From a virus: a stretch of 46,835 nt of DNA. Below are positions 35,757-45,152 of this stretch, in pieces. The DNA lies in the IMG/VR virus record IMGVR_UViG_3300037475_000076, positions 1-46,835 of that record; one strand, 5' to 3'. The number at the start of each line of letters is the position of its first letter. Position 1 is the stretch's first letter. Under the pieces are notes generated by a model. That model was not told the DNA's origin and did not search any database. It worked only from the letters and a program-made list of their open reading frames with translations. Made by a program: the position numbers and the translations under genes.

Positions 35757-38747
35757 GTGCTATTTCCAGATTTAATTGATGTTCCAACGGAAGTGTTTGG
35801 CGGATATTGTCCCGCCATTCCTCCGGCTGATCTGTCTCCCGGAGCTGCGTCAATTGCTCAAGACGTAATTTTTCCACAAGGGGCAGTCAGAAGCCGGGGA
35901 GGGCTGAAAAATGCCTTCAACGTCTCTCCTGTCCCTGTGAATGCTTCCATCAATGGGCTGAAAAGCTATATCACACCATCTTTGGCACAAAGACTCATGG
36001 CTTGGGACTCTCTGGGGAATCTTTACAAAGAAAATCCACAGGGAACCTTGAGTCAGATTTTCTCGCGGCCATATACAAACCTGTTTTATCAGTCAAACAC
36101 GCAATTCGGCAGGGAGTATCAGGCATTCTTTAACTCTCTAGGCGGGTTTGATATTCCACGCCAGTTTGACGATACGAATTGGGATCGCGTCTCACAGGTT
36201 GGCCCCGGCGCTCCTCCTGTGGTGGCTGATGAGCTTTTGAGCTTTACGGTTGCTGCGGCTGGTGTGCCGGGATTGGGACAGGAATCTACGAGCGCGGTAG
36301 CAGGGCCGAATGGCTATGTGGAAACAGGCAATATCGTCACAGTCACGCTGAGCGCGGGAGTTGCTGGATTGGCCGCTGGGGACACTGTTGTGATCGCTGG
36401 CACAGCAACAGCTTTTGATGGGACATGGCCCGTTTCGGCGGTCCTTAGTGCGACCGTATTTCAATACATCAATCCCACACTTGGAATCGCTGCATCGGGC
36501 GGAGGTACGGTCTCTTTTCAGTTGACCATCGTAACCACCACGGCTGCAAATTCTTTTGTTTTAGGCCAGCTTGTGAAGATCGCTGGAGCCGGGGTCGCCG
36601 GATACAACGGAACATGGACAATCAGAAACATTATTAGCAATACAAGTTTTGCGGTGGTATTGAATGTCACAGGATTGGCCGCTTCTGGCGGCGGCACGGT
36701 TTCAGCGGCGGGAAGCATCTCTGCCGGAAGACATCAAATTAGCGTAGCGTTTATCACCCGGCAAGGGTTTATCACTATGGCTTCGGTTACAGGGTTCTGG
36801 AATTCCGCCGGAAGCCTCAGGGCGATTGCGTCTCAGATTCCTACAGGGCCAGCCAATATTGTTGCCCGTTTGCTTCTCTTTACTCCAGCAATAACCGCTC
36901 CCGCGCTAACGGGAAATTTCTTTTCCCTGCCCAATGGTTCAACTCAGATATTCAGTTCAGCCATGCTGATAAGCGACAACGCCACAACGACAGTAACGGT
37001 TGATTTTAGCGACACGGTTTTGCAGGCAGGATTCTCCGCAAATTATCTCTTCAGCCAGATCGAACTGGGCGAATCGGCTTTCAATATCGGCTATAACTCG
37101 CGTGGCGTGTGGCTGGGAGAACGAAACAAAGTCTCAAACTTTGTAAATCTTACCTTTGACGGAGGGTTTAGCTTTAACTTCCTGTCACTGGTCAATGTTC
37201 CTCTAGGTTGGACGCTTGATCCGACAAACGGGCTTGGTGCAGCATCGGCAACGGCCTCCGGCTTATCTGCTGACTGGGGAAATGCTTACGCTATTGTGGG
37301 CGACGGAGTTGGAGCAATAAGAGGGCTGATAACGCAGACTGCCTACAAAGATTACCTTGGCGTAGCACAGATTCAATCAGCTACTTCATATTCAGTGAGG
37401 GCGAGAGTTGCCAGAAACAATACATTGGTGCAAGGCGCTCTGCATATCAATTTAAAAAGTGCCAGCGGAGGAACGACCGCCGGATTGTCCGTAACAGCAG
37501 CCCAAGTTGGTACATCTTACGCTGAATTTTCCGCAGTCATTACGGCTGCAATAGCTTCTCCGCCAGCAGATTTAGTCCTTCAGGTTTACGCGGACGGAAC
37601 GCCAACCAATAACGGCGTTTTCCTTGTGGACTCGATTGAGATTTACCCGACAAACAACCCGTTCAATTATTCCACGGCAAGGATTTCGCACGCCTTCAAC
37701 CCTGAGTCCTTTGATTCTGTGACCGGGCAGGTTCAAATCAGAGCCAACGACGGGCAGGCACTCAGAGCCGGGTTCCCTCTTAGGAATAATCTCTACTTCG
37801 CCAAAGACCATTACCTCTGCTATGTGACCGATGATGGAATCAACGAACCTTCTTCATGGGCCGTGAATGAGGTTTCCGCCACGATAGGAATTTGCGGGCC
37901 GAACGCCTGTGACTGGACGGAAGAGTGGGCGGTGTTTGCAGAACGGTCAGGACTCTACATCTGCTGGGGTTCCGATCCGGTAAAAATCACGCCAGAAATT
38001 CAAACCGACGCTTCAGGAACAGGGAAAGTTTCCTGGGCTTCGATTGATTGGACTTTGGGGCATACGGTCTGGGTAAGAATCAATCGAGCGGACAAGATGA
38101 TTCTTGTGGGCGTTCCTTTAGTTGGCGGTGGGCGCACAGTCTTTATGTTGGATTATAAGTGGCTGGATTCAGCCCAAGACATTGCCAGTTCTCCGCTGAT
38201 TACCTACTCCGGCTTTACGGGCAAGATTCTTTCTCACGGGCGCGGAAGACGCTGGGCGGTCTGGAATATCACAGCAAATTCAATGACATTTGCCGAACGC
38301 TCAGACGGAACCGCGCAACCGTTCTTCGGCAACGGAACGGCCAACGGAAATATTTACCAGCAGTTCGACTGCTCAGTTCAAGCTTCCGATGACGGCGTAG
38401 CAGTTCCCTGGAATTATCAAGGTTACGGGTGTCCTTCTCAGGTTGAAGAACAAATGTTCCAGTTAAGCGCACATAGAAAACTAGCTGGCTACATGAAATT
38501 CAGGGCGATTGGCGTAGGACTCTTGCCGCTGGCGGTTTCCACAACTCAAAGAGCAACGCTTCTCAGGGCATACTCACTTTCTCTTGTTCCAACGGGCGAT
38601 GGTGAAAGACCTATCAACATGGGCGGCGAGAGGTTCTTTGTCAACATCGGAACGAACACCGTTGTGGGAAGTTGGTTTCAACTGGAAAAACTTGTTCTGT
38701 GCGTAAGGAAAAATGCTGCGATTCCGGTTCGAGGCTTATCGGCATGA
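35757..38747 (+). CDS. Large tail (nozzle/tubular) protein with internal beta repeats
   Basis: 996 residues from GTG 35757. The N-terminus (DVPTEVFGGYCPAIPPADLS) and the long beta-propeller-like sequence with repeated Trp and Gly residues match the large tail tube/nozzle proteins of podoviruses (T7 gp12 or P22 gp10 position). Residues about 195-315 hold a tandem repeat whose units end in AASGGGTVS (about 247-255 and 311-319) and share GxWPV/GTWTI strands: Ig-like or beta-sandwich insertions of the kind exchanged among phage tail proteins. C-terminal stop overlaps the next ATG. Confidence 0.75.
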   Translation: MLFPDLIDVPTEVFGGYCPAIPPADLSPGAASIAQDVIFPQGAVRSRGGLKNAFNVSPVPVNASINGLKSYITPSLAQRLMAWDSLGNLYKENPQGTLSQIFSRPYTNLFYQSNTQFGREYQAFFNSLGGFDIPRQFDDTNWDRVSQVGPGAPPVVADELLSFTVAAAGVPGLGQESTSAVAGPNGYVETGNIVTVTLSAGVAGLAAGDTVVIAGTATAFDGTWPVSAVLSATVFQYINPTLGIAASGGGTVSFQLTIVTTTAANSFVLGQLVKIAGAGVAGYNGTWTIRNIISNTSFAVVLNVTGLAASGGGTVSAAGSISAGRHQISVAFITRQGFITMASVTGFWNSAGSLRAIASQIPTGPANIVARLLLFTPAITAPALTGNFFSLPNGSTQIFSSAMLISDNATTTVTVDFSDTVLQAGFSANYLFSQIELGESAFNIGYNSRGVWLGERNKVSNFVNLTFDGGFSFNFLSLVNVPLGWTLDPTNGLGAASATASGLSADWGNAYAIVGDGVGAIRGLITQTAYKDYLGVAQIQSATSYSVRARVARNNTLVQGALHINLKSASGGTTAGLSVTAAQVGTSYAEFSAVITAAIASPPADLVLQVYADGTPTNNGVFLVDSIEIYPTNNPFNYSTARISHAFNPESFDSVTGQVQIRANDGQALRAGFPLRNNLYFAKDHYLCYVTDDGINEPSSWAVNEVSATIGICGPNACDWTEEWAVFAERSGLYICWGSDPVKITPEIQTDASGTGKVSWASIDWTLGHTVWVRINRADKMILVGVPLVGGGRTVFMLDYKWLDSAQDIASSPLITYSGFTGKILSHGRGRRWAVWNITANSMTFAERSDGTAQPFFGNGTANGNIYQQFDCSVQASDDGVAVPWNYQGYGCPSQVEEQMFQLSAHRKLAGYMKFRAIGVGLLPLAVSTTQRATLLRAYSLSLVPTGDGERPINMGGERFFVNIGTNTVVGSWFQLEKLVLCVRKNAAIPVRGLSA

Positions 38748-38938
38748 TGAAGACCTGCACCAAATGCCCAGAGTGGGCGCAGTGGCGCATGAGAAAGCCG
38801 CGCTTTAATGACAAGGAAGAGATTACCAGCTGGGACTTGATAGCAGTGCTTTGCGGAACACACAAAAAAGAGCAGGAAGAGATCCCGGAAAACAAGACCA
38901 TGAGATTTGATTTTGTGGGAGCTGTGGCGTGCCTCTGA
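38744..38938 (+). CDS. Small zinc-binding late protein
   Basis: 64 residues from ATG 38744 (ATGA overlap with the tail gene stop). CTKC at 5-8 and a single Cys further on, plus His-Lys-rich middle; half a zinc ribbon. Unknown role in virion or assembly. Confidence 0.55.
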   Translation: MMKTCTKCPEWAQWRMRKPRFNDKEEITSWDLIAVLCGTHKKEQEEIPENKTMRFDFVGAVACL

Positions 38939-39174
38939 TTATCCCCAATCTCGGAGGGATATTTAAGGACGATCCCAAGACTGGTGAGGCATTACAGAAA
39001 ATCCAGACTTACGCCAACCATGCCGCTCCAATCGTGGCAGGCAACGCGATAGTTGCTCAATCTCCAACGACTACACCGCCACCAAGCCAGCAAACAACAT
39101 CACCTAATACAGGATCGAATCCAAAGCAAATTCCGCCACCAAGGACAAGCACGCCAAGGCCAGATCAGACATGA
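38929..39174 (+). CDS. Pro/Thr-rich late protein
   Basis: 81 residues from GTG 38929. Hydrophobic beginning (PLIIPNLGGIF), helix, then a tail of Pro, Thr, Ser and Gln that is surely disordered. Small Pro-rich proteins occur beside ejection proteins in podophages. Stop overlaps the next ATG. Confidence 0.55.
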   Translation: MPLIIPNLGGIFKDDPKTGEALQKIQTYANHAAPIVAGNAIVAQSPTTTPPPSQQTTSPNTGSNPKQIPPPRTSTPRPDQT

Positions 39175-39563
39175 GCATCATTGTCAGACCGTTTGAAGAA
39201 AAAGACAAACCAGCGATTGAAGCGATGCACGCTGGAATGAAACTCGATTACGAGAAACCTGACTGGAATTCCATGCTGGTATCAGCCGTGGTTGAAGTCG
39301 ATGGACAACTGAGCATGGCGGCGTTTCTGAGAAAAACGGCTGAAACGTACATGCTTTTAGATCCTGAATTGGGCAGCAAAAAAGGACGTTTAGGGCAGCT
39401 TTTAATGCTTCATCGGGAATTGATGATCCCAGCTCGTAAAGCAGGATTTAACGATGTTGGAGCTTTCCTCCCGCCGTCTCTGGAGCCTCATTTCGGAAAA
39501 CTTCTGATGCACATTGGATGGAAGAAAGCGTTATGGCCGCATTACTTCATGGAGCTTAAATAA
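39171..39563 (+). CDS. GNAT-fold acetyltransferase-like protein
   Basis: 130 residues. IIVRPFEEKDKPAIEAMHAG opens as GNAT proteins do (strand, then helix A); VSAVVEVDGQLSMAAFLRK gives the central strands and GRLGQLLMLHRELMIPARKA stands where the acetyl-CoA loop and helix follow, though the R/QxxGxG/A motif is degenerate. In T7-like phages an acetyltransferase-like gene lies in the same place (around gp13). It may be an assembly or internal virion protein without enzyme activity. Confidence 0.65.
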   Translation: MSIIVRPFEEKDKPAIEAMHAGMKLDYEKPDWNSMLVSAVVEVDGQLSMAAFLRKTAETYMLLDPELGSKKGRLGQLLMLHRELMIPARKAGFNDVGAFLPPSLEPHFGKLLMHIGWKKALWPHYFMELK

Positions 39564-40087
39564 TGGCACGCGGGCAATCACAGGCAGCCGATAAAAACCT
39601 TGCAAAGACCAACGCCGTTGGCGATGCGTCCCAAAGCTCTGCAAACGCTTTAGAGAGCAAAGTAATTCCGGGATACACGTCACTGATGGATACCGGATAT
39701 TTGTCGCCCGAGGACAAGAACGCGGCCACGGTAAGCGAAATGGGATCAGCAACCCAGCCGTTCGAGTCCATGAATTTCAAGCAGGCAAACAATGCTGCTG
39801 TTACGCGAAACGATTCCAATTTGACCGCTGGGCAGGACCAGTTGGCACTGGAAGAAGGCAGAACAGCCGGGGACGCTGCGGCCAAGCTGCAAGAAGAACA
39901 AATGAAGAACCAGGAAGCAGGAATGTACGGCCTGACCAATCTGAAATCTCAGGATCAGCAAGAAGCCGAACACATGTACGGATTGGGGCCGTCAACGCTG
40001 AGCGCAAGAGCTGCGGGCAAGAGCGGCGACGAAAACGCATTGGGCTGGGCGCAATTTGGCGCTAAGGCTGCCGGAGTGGGGGTGTAA
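39563..40087 (+). CDS. Putative internal virion protein A
   Basis: 174 residues, nearly all small polar residues and Ala/Gly/Gln, helical repeats (SSANALESKV; AKLQEEQMKNQEAGMYGLTN), no signal and no large hydrophobic stretch. Position and composition match the small ejection proteins of podoviruses. TAATG overlap with the next gene. Confidence 0.55.
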   Translation: MARGQSQAADKNLAKTNAVGDASQSSANALESKVIPGYTSLMDTGYLSPEDKNAATVSEMGSATQPFESMNFKQANNAAVTRNDSNLTAGQDQLALEEGRTAGDAAAKLQEEQMKNQEAGMYGLTNLKSQDQQEAEHMYGLGPSTLSARAAGKSGDENALGWAQFGAKAAGVGV

Positions 40088-41493
40088 TGGCCGACATTGA
40101 TTACGAGCCTGTAGTTAGTCCGGAAGAAGAAGAGGAACGCAGACGGAAAGAAGGTGATTATCCGCCTGTGCCGCCTATCTCTGTGCCTCAGTCCGCAACG
40201 AAGGAATACGGGCCTCCTGCTCCGGACGTTCCGCCTGTTGTACCCGTTTCTACAGTTAATCCTTCCGCTCCGCCGGTAAAGATGAGCGCCAGCCCAACAT
40301 TCAAGAGCATGGCAGATATGGCCCCTGTTCCGTCTGTTGGCGGGCCGCAGCGTCCGCAGTGGAAAGACTACGCGCCTCCAGAGCCTCACGGATGGTCAAA
40401 GTTCGGTCATATCATGGCCAGCTTCTCTAAGCCATTGAATGATTATTTCAATGTGCGCCCAGAGAAAGAAGCGGAAGAGAAGTACAAGGCTGCGACCTCC
40501 GAATATGAAGCACCATTCAAAGAAGAACAGGAAACCGCGACAACGGGAGAGGCGAACGCCAAAGCAGAAGAATCCAAAGCCCATGCCGATGCTCTCAGAA
40601 ACCCACAGCCAAAAGAAGGCGTAACGCCAGAAGAAAAGACCATCCACGATTTAATGACCGGAGAGAATGGCGGGCCTCGCGTGAACCCGCAGACCGGGAA
40701 ACCGTACTCCTACATGGAAGCCTATACCGCTGTGAAACAGGCGGCACAGGACACAAAGCCAGACAAAACGCCTAACGACTTCGATCAATTCCTTTCAGAT
40801 TGGCTGAAAGATCGCAACGCTCCAGATAATGCCCATAATCGACTATTGGCTCGTAAAGAATGGGCTACTGCTGGGCAAGCGCCGCAGCACGATCCCCGCC
40901 AGATGATAGTAGGGCCAGACAACAAGGTCATAGAACTAAAGCCGGGAATGACTGTTCCAGATGGAAGCAAAACGGTCAATGGAGAGCTCACACATAAGCC
41001 TAGCGCCGATGAACAGAAGCGGGCCGACCTGGTTGAGAATTTAAACGAGAATCTCGATCAGCTAGAAGACATCGTAAATCGCCGTCCTGATTTGTTTGGC
41101 AAAATCGCCGGGCGCACGACGAAAGCAAAAGAATGGCTTGGCAGCGATGACCCTGACATTGCCGCGCTGAAAGGCATCGAAGACCGGCTTGGGATGGTTC
41201 AACAGTCATCACATGGCATGAGAAGCGCTCAGCACGTGGAAGCCTCTGCAAATTCACTACTAAATGGTTTCAAGAATGGTGCCGATGCTATGAAGCGGGC
41301 CATTTCTGATGCCAGAAATAGCGGCAAAACTTTCACGGAAGACGCACAACGCGCCAAAGGCGAAAAAGTACCAGAACACGCTAAGCCGAAAGATTTAGGG
41401 GCCGCGCCAGAAGGTTCTAAAGAAGGGCGCACCGGCACATTACCGGACGGAACAAAAGTTGTAGTCAAGGGCGGCAGACTCGTCGCTCAGTAA
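40087..41493 (+). CDS. Putative internal virion/ejection protein B
   Basis: 468 residues. N-terminal 115 residues are Pro-rich and acidic; the rest is highly helical with Ala/Lys/Glu/Asp repeats (for example NLNENLDQLEDIVNRRPDLF at about 318-337) and a Gly/Lys C-terminus. Typical for internal core/ejection proteins that leave the head with the DNA. No lytic enzyme domain seen. Confidence 0.55.
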   Translation: MADIDYEPVVSPEEEEERRRKEGDYPPVPPISVPQSATKEYGPPAPDVPPVVPVSTVNPSAPPVKMSASPTFKSMADMAPVPSVGGPQRPQWKDYAPPEPHGWSKFGHIMASFSKPLNDYFNVRPEKEAEEKYKAATSEYEAPFKEEQETATTGEANAKAEESKAHADALRNPQPKEGVTPEEKTIHDLMTGENGGPRVNPQTGKPYSYMEAYTAVKQAAQDTKPDKTPNDFDQFLSDWLKDRNAPDNAHNRLLARKEWATAGQAPQHDPRQMIVGPDNKVIELKPGMTVPDGSKTVNGELTHKPSADEQKRADLVENLNENLDQLEDIVNRRPDLFGKIAGRTTKAKEWLGSDDPDIAALKGIEDRLGMVQQSSHGMRSAQHVEASANSLLNGFKNGADAMKRAISDARNSGKTFTEDAQRAKGEKVPEHAKPKDLGAAPEGSKEGRTGTLPDGTKVVVKGGRLVAQ

Positions 41494-41502
41494 TTCTCTC
41501 CT

Positions 41503-42912
41503 GTGAGCACTCAGCAAATAACTTGGGATGATGCTGCGGTTAAGGCTGCGCCCCAGATCAAATGGGACGATGAACAGCCACGCGACCGCGTAGCAGATAG
41601 CCTTGAGAACGCAAAGATCAGCCCGCCTGAAACTGGCTGGGCTGCTTCTATTGACCGCTTCAAGAACAAAGTACGCGATTTCATGGGAGCGGATCATAAG
41701 CCCGCCGGAGATGTCATGGGCGGAGCCGTACTGGGGCCGTTAAATGCTGCTCATGGAGCCGCAATCGCTCCGGATCATCCCGCACGCGGAGCACATGAAG
41801 TAATCAGCGGAATTGGACAGACAGTAGCTTTGCCGATGGCGGTTGCTAATCCTGGAACGATGGCTTATGCCGCTCCCGCTGTGGCTGCTCAAACCGGCGT
41901 CACTTCAGGGCTGAAGGGGCTAGGAGTTGATGAGGATTATGCGAATCTCGCAGGAGACGCTGCGGGAATGTACGCCGGAGCAAAAACCTTAAACCCTAAC
42001 GCCATGAAAATCCCGTTCCGCAAGATTGCACAAACGGGCATGGCAATCAATGAAGGAATCCCGGTATTAAATCAATTCAACAAACTGGCTGAAGCGCCGG
42101 GGAAGATCAGAAAGATATGGAGCAAGCCAGAAGCCCCGCCAGTGGGAGCAGGTACAGCATCCGGGCCTGTACCTTCCGGGGAGGCACCCGCCGAGGCATC
42201 GCCCGCGCCTTATAGATTAAGCGGCAAGCAGATTCAAGATGCAAAAACGGTCACACCGCGCCAGATAATTGGGCCAGAGAGACAGCTAACTTCTGGCGAA
42301 GCTCCAGTTCAAGCACCTGCTAAGCCAGTCGCCAGAGCAGAGCAGCCCGCCGTGTGGCCTCCGGAGCGTCCGTCTGTTATTCAGCCCAAGCAATTCAGAG
42401 GACACGCTGATTCGCTTGAGGACAAAGGCATTCAAGAGCAGATGCGGGAAGACCTTGAGAACCACGGTCGTTCCGCATTTTCACAGCAAAAACGTGATTG
42501 GTTTGCCCGCAACGTACCGGGATCTTCAAAGGGCGATTTAGTCGCAAAGGCCAAAGGTGAAATTGGCGTAGAACGTCCAGTTCATACCAACGGTTCTGGA
42601 GAGTCCCCAGCTTCACAGGAAGCAATCAACAGAGTCTCCAGTGAGAAATCTCAAGGCGTACAGCGGTTCCGGATTGATACCCGCAGCGGAAAAGAAACGC
42701 CGTTGATTGGCGTGGATGCCGTAGACGCAAAAGCAGGGCCGTACGACCGCATCATTAAGCGCGGGCCAAAAGGTGAGGAAGTAGTTGACGAAGGCCCGAA
42801 GGCCAGACCGCCAAAACAAACTCCGCAAGTTGCCACCAACGACAATCTGGAAAGCGTTCTAAGCAGGGCCACAAAAGGATTGAAGCACCGCTCCGCTAAG
42901 GCGGGCGACTAG
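41503..42912 (+). CDS. Putative internal virion/ejection protein C with hydrophobic middle
   Basis: 469 residues from GTG 41503. N-terminus acidic; a Gly/Ala-rich hydrophobic region at about 67-150 (VMGGAVLGPLNAAHGAAIAP; AGMYAGAKTL) can insert in membranes, as expected for proteins forming a conduit during DNA ejection; C-terminal half is polar and basic. Ends five bases before the next gene. Assignment from composition and order. Confidence 0.55.
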   Translation: MSTQQITWDDAAVKAAPQIKWDDEQPRDRVADSLENAKISPPETGWAASIDRFKNKVRDFMGADHKPAGDVMGGAVLGPLNAAHGAAIAPDHPARGAHEVISGIGQTVALPMAVANPGTMAYAAPAVAAQTGVTSGLKGLGVDEDYANLAGDAAGMYAGAKTLNPNAMKIPFRKIAQTGMAINEGIPVLNQFNKLAEAPGKIRKIWSKPEAPPVGAGTASGPVPSGEAPAEASPAPYRLSGKQIQDAKTVTPRQIIGPERQLTSGEAPVQAPAKPVARAEQPAVWPPERPSVIQPKQFRGHADSLEDKGIQEQMREDLENHGRSAFSQQKRDWFARNVPGSSKGDLVAKAKGEIGVERPVHTNGSGESPASQEAINRVSSEKSQGVQRFRIDTRSGKETPLIGVDAVDAKAGPYDRIIKRGPKGEEVVDEGPKARPPKQTPQVATNDNLESVLSRATKGLKHRSAKAGD

Positions 42913-42916
42913 AAAG

Positions 42917-43102
42917 ATGCCAACACTCGATACCACTCCCACATTTGTTTTAGCGATAGGAGCCAACGGGCAATTAACCGTTTCTCAGTTGGTCGCCGGG
43001 GATTTAACCAGTGCAACCCTATCACAACTTTTCACTGCTCAGCGAGACATTGCCGGGGCCACAAAACTGCTTGAAGCGGAGATTATCAAGAACATCTTAT
43101 GA
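42917..43102 (+). CDS. Small late protein before the tail fibre
   Basis: 61 residues; short strands (FVLAIGANGQLTVSQLVAGD) then a helix. Stop overlaps the ATG of the fibre gene (ATGA), suggesting coupling, perhaps a fibre connector or chaperone. Unknown family. Confidence 0.55.
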   Translation: MPTLDTTPTFVLAIGANGQLTVSQLVAGDLTSATLSQLFTAQRDIAGATKLLEAEIIKNIL

Positions 43103-45033
43103 GAAACCTATTTAAACCTCTTTCATGGTCTGCTATTTTTGGCCTTTTGCTGATCCTGCTTTTGTTGCAGGTAAAAGACTGTTATGCGCAGAATGCGCGC
43201 TTTGATGGCGTGGTACAGGCCAGAAGCGGCTTACCGGCTCCGGGAGCCTTTGTTGCCGTTTGCGTCCACCCCTGTACGGTTCCAAGCAATGTTTCAGTGA
43301 GCAATCCACCGTCTGTTTTGGTGGGCCTGTGCTCATCGGCTTCAGATGCCGTCTGCACAAGTCCAAACCCTGTGACGGCAGACGGGCTGGGAAATTACCA
43401 CTTTTACGCGAAGCCTGGAAGATACGATTATGTTTACTACGGATCAGGGCTAACAGCTTCAACGCTGTCAGACCAGATATTGCCGTGCGATCCGTCAAAC
43501 TGCTCGATTTCCGGCACTGCCACAGTTGGGGGAACGCTGGGGGTAACAGGGGCACTCACGGGATCAAGCGCCGCATTCACTGGCACCAATCCTTTACAGG
43601 TAAACTTCTGTGATAAGTGGATAGCACCGAGCCAGAACATTCAAACCGTCCTAAACACTTGTACGAGTGGTGGGCATTTCTTTCTTTCGCAAGGGGTATA
43701 CGCTCAGAGCGCAAATCACATCACACTCAAATCTGGGCAGGAGTTGATTGGGGCTGGGCAGTTTGCCACAACGATCACCTGCACTGGGGCAGGCGCATGC
43801 ATCACGCTTGATTCCACGACCACGGCAGTAGTCGAAGATTTACAGGTGCAGATTGACACCAATGCAGCCGCGCTTTGCTTAGACATGCAGAATACGACTG
43901 CTGACAGCAAATGGAATCGCATTCTTGGCGTGCAATGTCAGACCAGTTCAGGAACTCTGACGGCGGGACAAATTGGATTTCGGATGATGGCATCAACTAA
44001 TTTTGCCCTCTACTGGAATACCTTTGTTGCCGTGCAGGCGCTCAATCTTGAGACAGGATTTCAGCTTACGAATTTAGGCGCGTTCACAACGAACGGAACG
44101 AACGACAATAAATTTTATAGCCTCTCGTGTCACTTCTTTACAACGTGCATGTCGATCACGAAATTCGCGACAGAGAACCAGATTTACGGTCTTACGGGTT
44201 CGGCTTCCGGAAACGTGGCAAATAATACCCTCCTAGTCGTTGGCAACAGTTCAAGTGCTGCAAACTGGAATGCGGTTTATGGGCTGGTGGCTGATACGGG
44301 GACAGGTGGGCAGGCATATCAAATCACTTCAGGAGTAAGTCACACGCTTTTAGATGATGTAGTGGACGCAGCGGGCAGGGCCTCGACGAACGCAGGCACG
44401 GCAACCATAATTCACGGATTCCGAAACGCAGCCTCACAGGCTGATTTGTACCCCAATGGAACGGCTGGGAATCCCCCCATTGGAGATTTGGCAGCGCCGA
44501 CCACCGGAATATTTTTTAGTTCTGGTGGAGTAATGGAAGTCTCAACTTTAGGAACGGCTCATATTGCTTTTGGTACAGCGGGGCCGAGGGTGGGCAGCAC
44601 CGATGGACACTGCTTTGCTTCGGCTGGTGATCCTAATGGCACAACCGACACCTGTACCGGGCGTGCCGCTGCGGGCATAGTAAGTGCCGATACAACTACG
44701 CCAGGGAATGCCCTCGGTAGTTTTGAAGGTAGAGCTTATATTTCCAGCGGAACAGCAGCAGTCCTTACGGGAACTGGAGCATGTGCCACATTCAGCACGC
44801 AAACCGGAGGATCATCAGTAGGCAGGGCGACTTGTACGGGAACAACCGGGGCCAGCACATTCATAATTACGCCGGGAATAACGGCCCCAAATGGCTGGGT
44901 TTGTGAGGCGTTTGACCAAACCACGCGGGCCAATCTACTGCAACAGACTTCGAACACGACCACGGCCTGCACCCTTACATCAACTTCAGTCACACAGAAT
45001 GATGTGATTGTGTTCAAGGCTGTGGCGTTCTAA
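43099..45033 (+). CDS. Tail fibre/spike-like beta-helix protein with Sec signal peptide
   Basis: 644 residues. Residues 1-31 form a signal peptide (basic start, hydrophobic core WSAIFGLLLILLLLQV, then CYAQ). Next comes a beta-sandwich with FDGVVQARSGLPAPGAFVAV and GNYHFYAKPGRYDYVYYGSG (carboxypeptidase-regulatory-like, Cys-paired). From about residue 170 the sequence FLSQGVYAQSANHITLKSGQ and LIGAGQFATTITCTGAGACI follows the pectate-lyase-like beta-helix of tail spikes that bind or cut surface polysaccharide. It is the last virion gene, where T7-like phages carry the tail fibre. A signal peptide on such a protein is unusual. Confidence 0.75.
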   Translation: MRNLFKPLSWSAIFGLLLILLLLQVKDCYAQNARFDGVVQARSGLPAPGAFVAVCVHPCTVPSNVSVSNPPSVLVGLCSSASDAVCTSPNPVTADGLGNYHFYAKPGRYDYVYYGSGLTASTLSDQILPCDPSNCSISGTATVGGTLGVTGALTGSSAAFTGTNPLQVNFCDKWIAPSQNIQTVLNTCTSGGHFFLSQGVYAQSANHITLKSGQELIGAGQFATTITCTGAGACITLDSTTTAVVEDLQVQIDTNAAALCLDMQNTTADSKWNRILGVQCQTSSGTLTAGQIGFRMMASTNFALYWNTFVAVQALNLETGFQLTNLGAFTTNGTNDNKFYSLSCHFFTTCMSITKFATENQIYGLTGSASGNVANNTLLVVGNSSSAANWNAVYGLVADTGTGGQAYQITSGVSHTLLDDVVDAAGRASTNAGTATIIHGFRNAASQADLYPNGTAGNPPIGDLAAPTTGIFFSSGGVMEVSTLGTAHIAFGTAGPRVGSTDGHCFASAGDPNGTTDTCTGRAAAGIVSADTTTPGNALGSFEGRAYISSGTAAVLTGTGACATFSTQTGGSSVGRATCTGTTGASTFIITPGITAPNGWVCEAFDQTTRANLLQQTSNTTTACTLTSTSVTQNDVIVFKAVAF

Positions 45034-45152
45034 CGCTTCTTGCGAAATGGCAGGATGTTGTAATCCCTAGGATAGAGCCAAGCGACAAAGCAGATTGACC
45101 CAAGCCAGAGTGAACCAATGACGGAGAGAGCGATTATTTTCCAAATTTCCAT
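45030..45152 (-). CDS. Small single-TM protein on the minus strand
   Basis: 40 residues from ATG 45152: MEIWKIIALSVIGSLWLGSI then CFVAWLYPRDYNILPF and basic residues. One membrane segment (4-26) with a basic cytoplasmic tail. It overlaps the fibre stop by four bases on the opposite strand and follows another minus-strand frame with ATG adjacent to that frame's stop. Looks like a small holin- or toxin-like membrane peptide; role unknown. Confidence 0.55.
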   Translation of the reverse strand: MEIWKIIALSVIGSLWLGSICFVAWLYPRDYNILPFRKKR

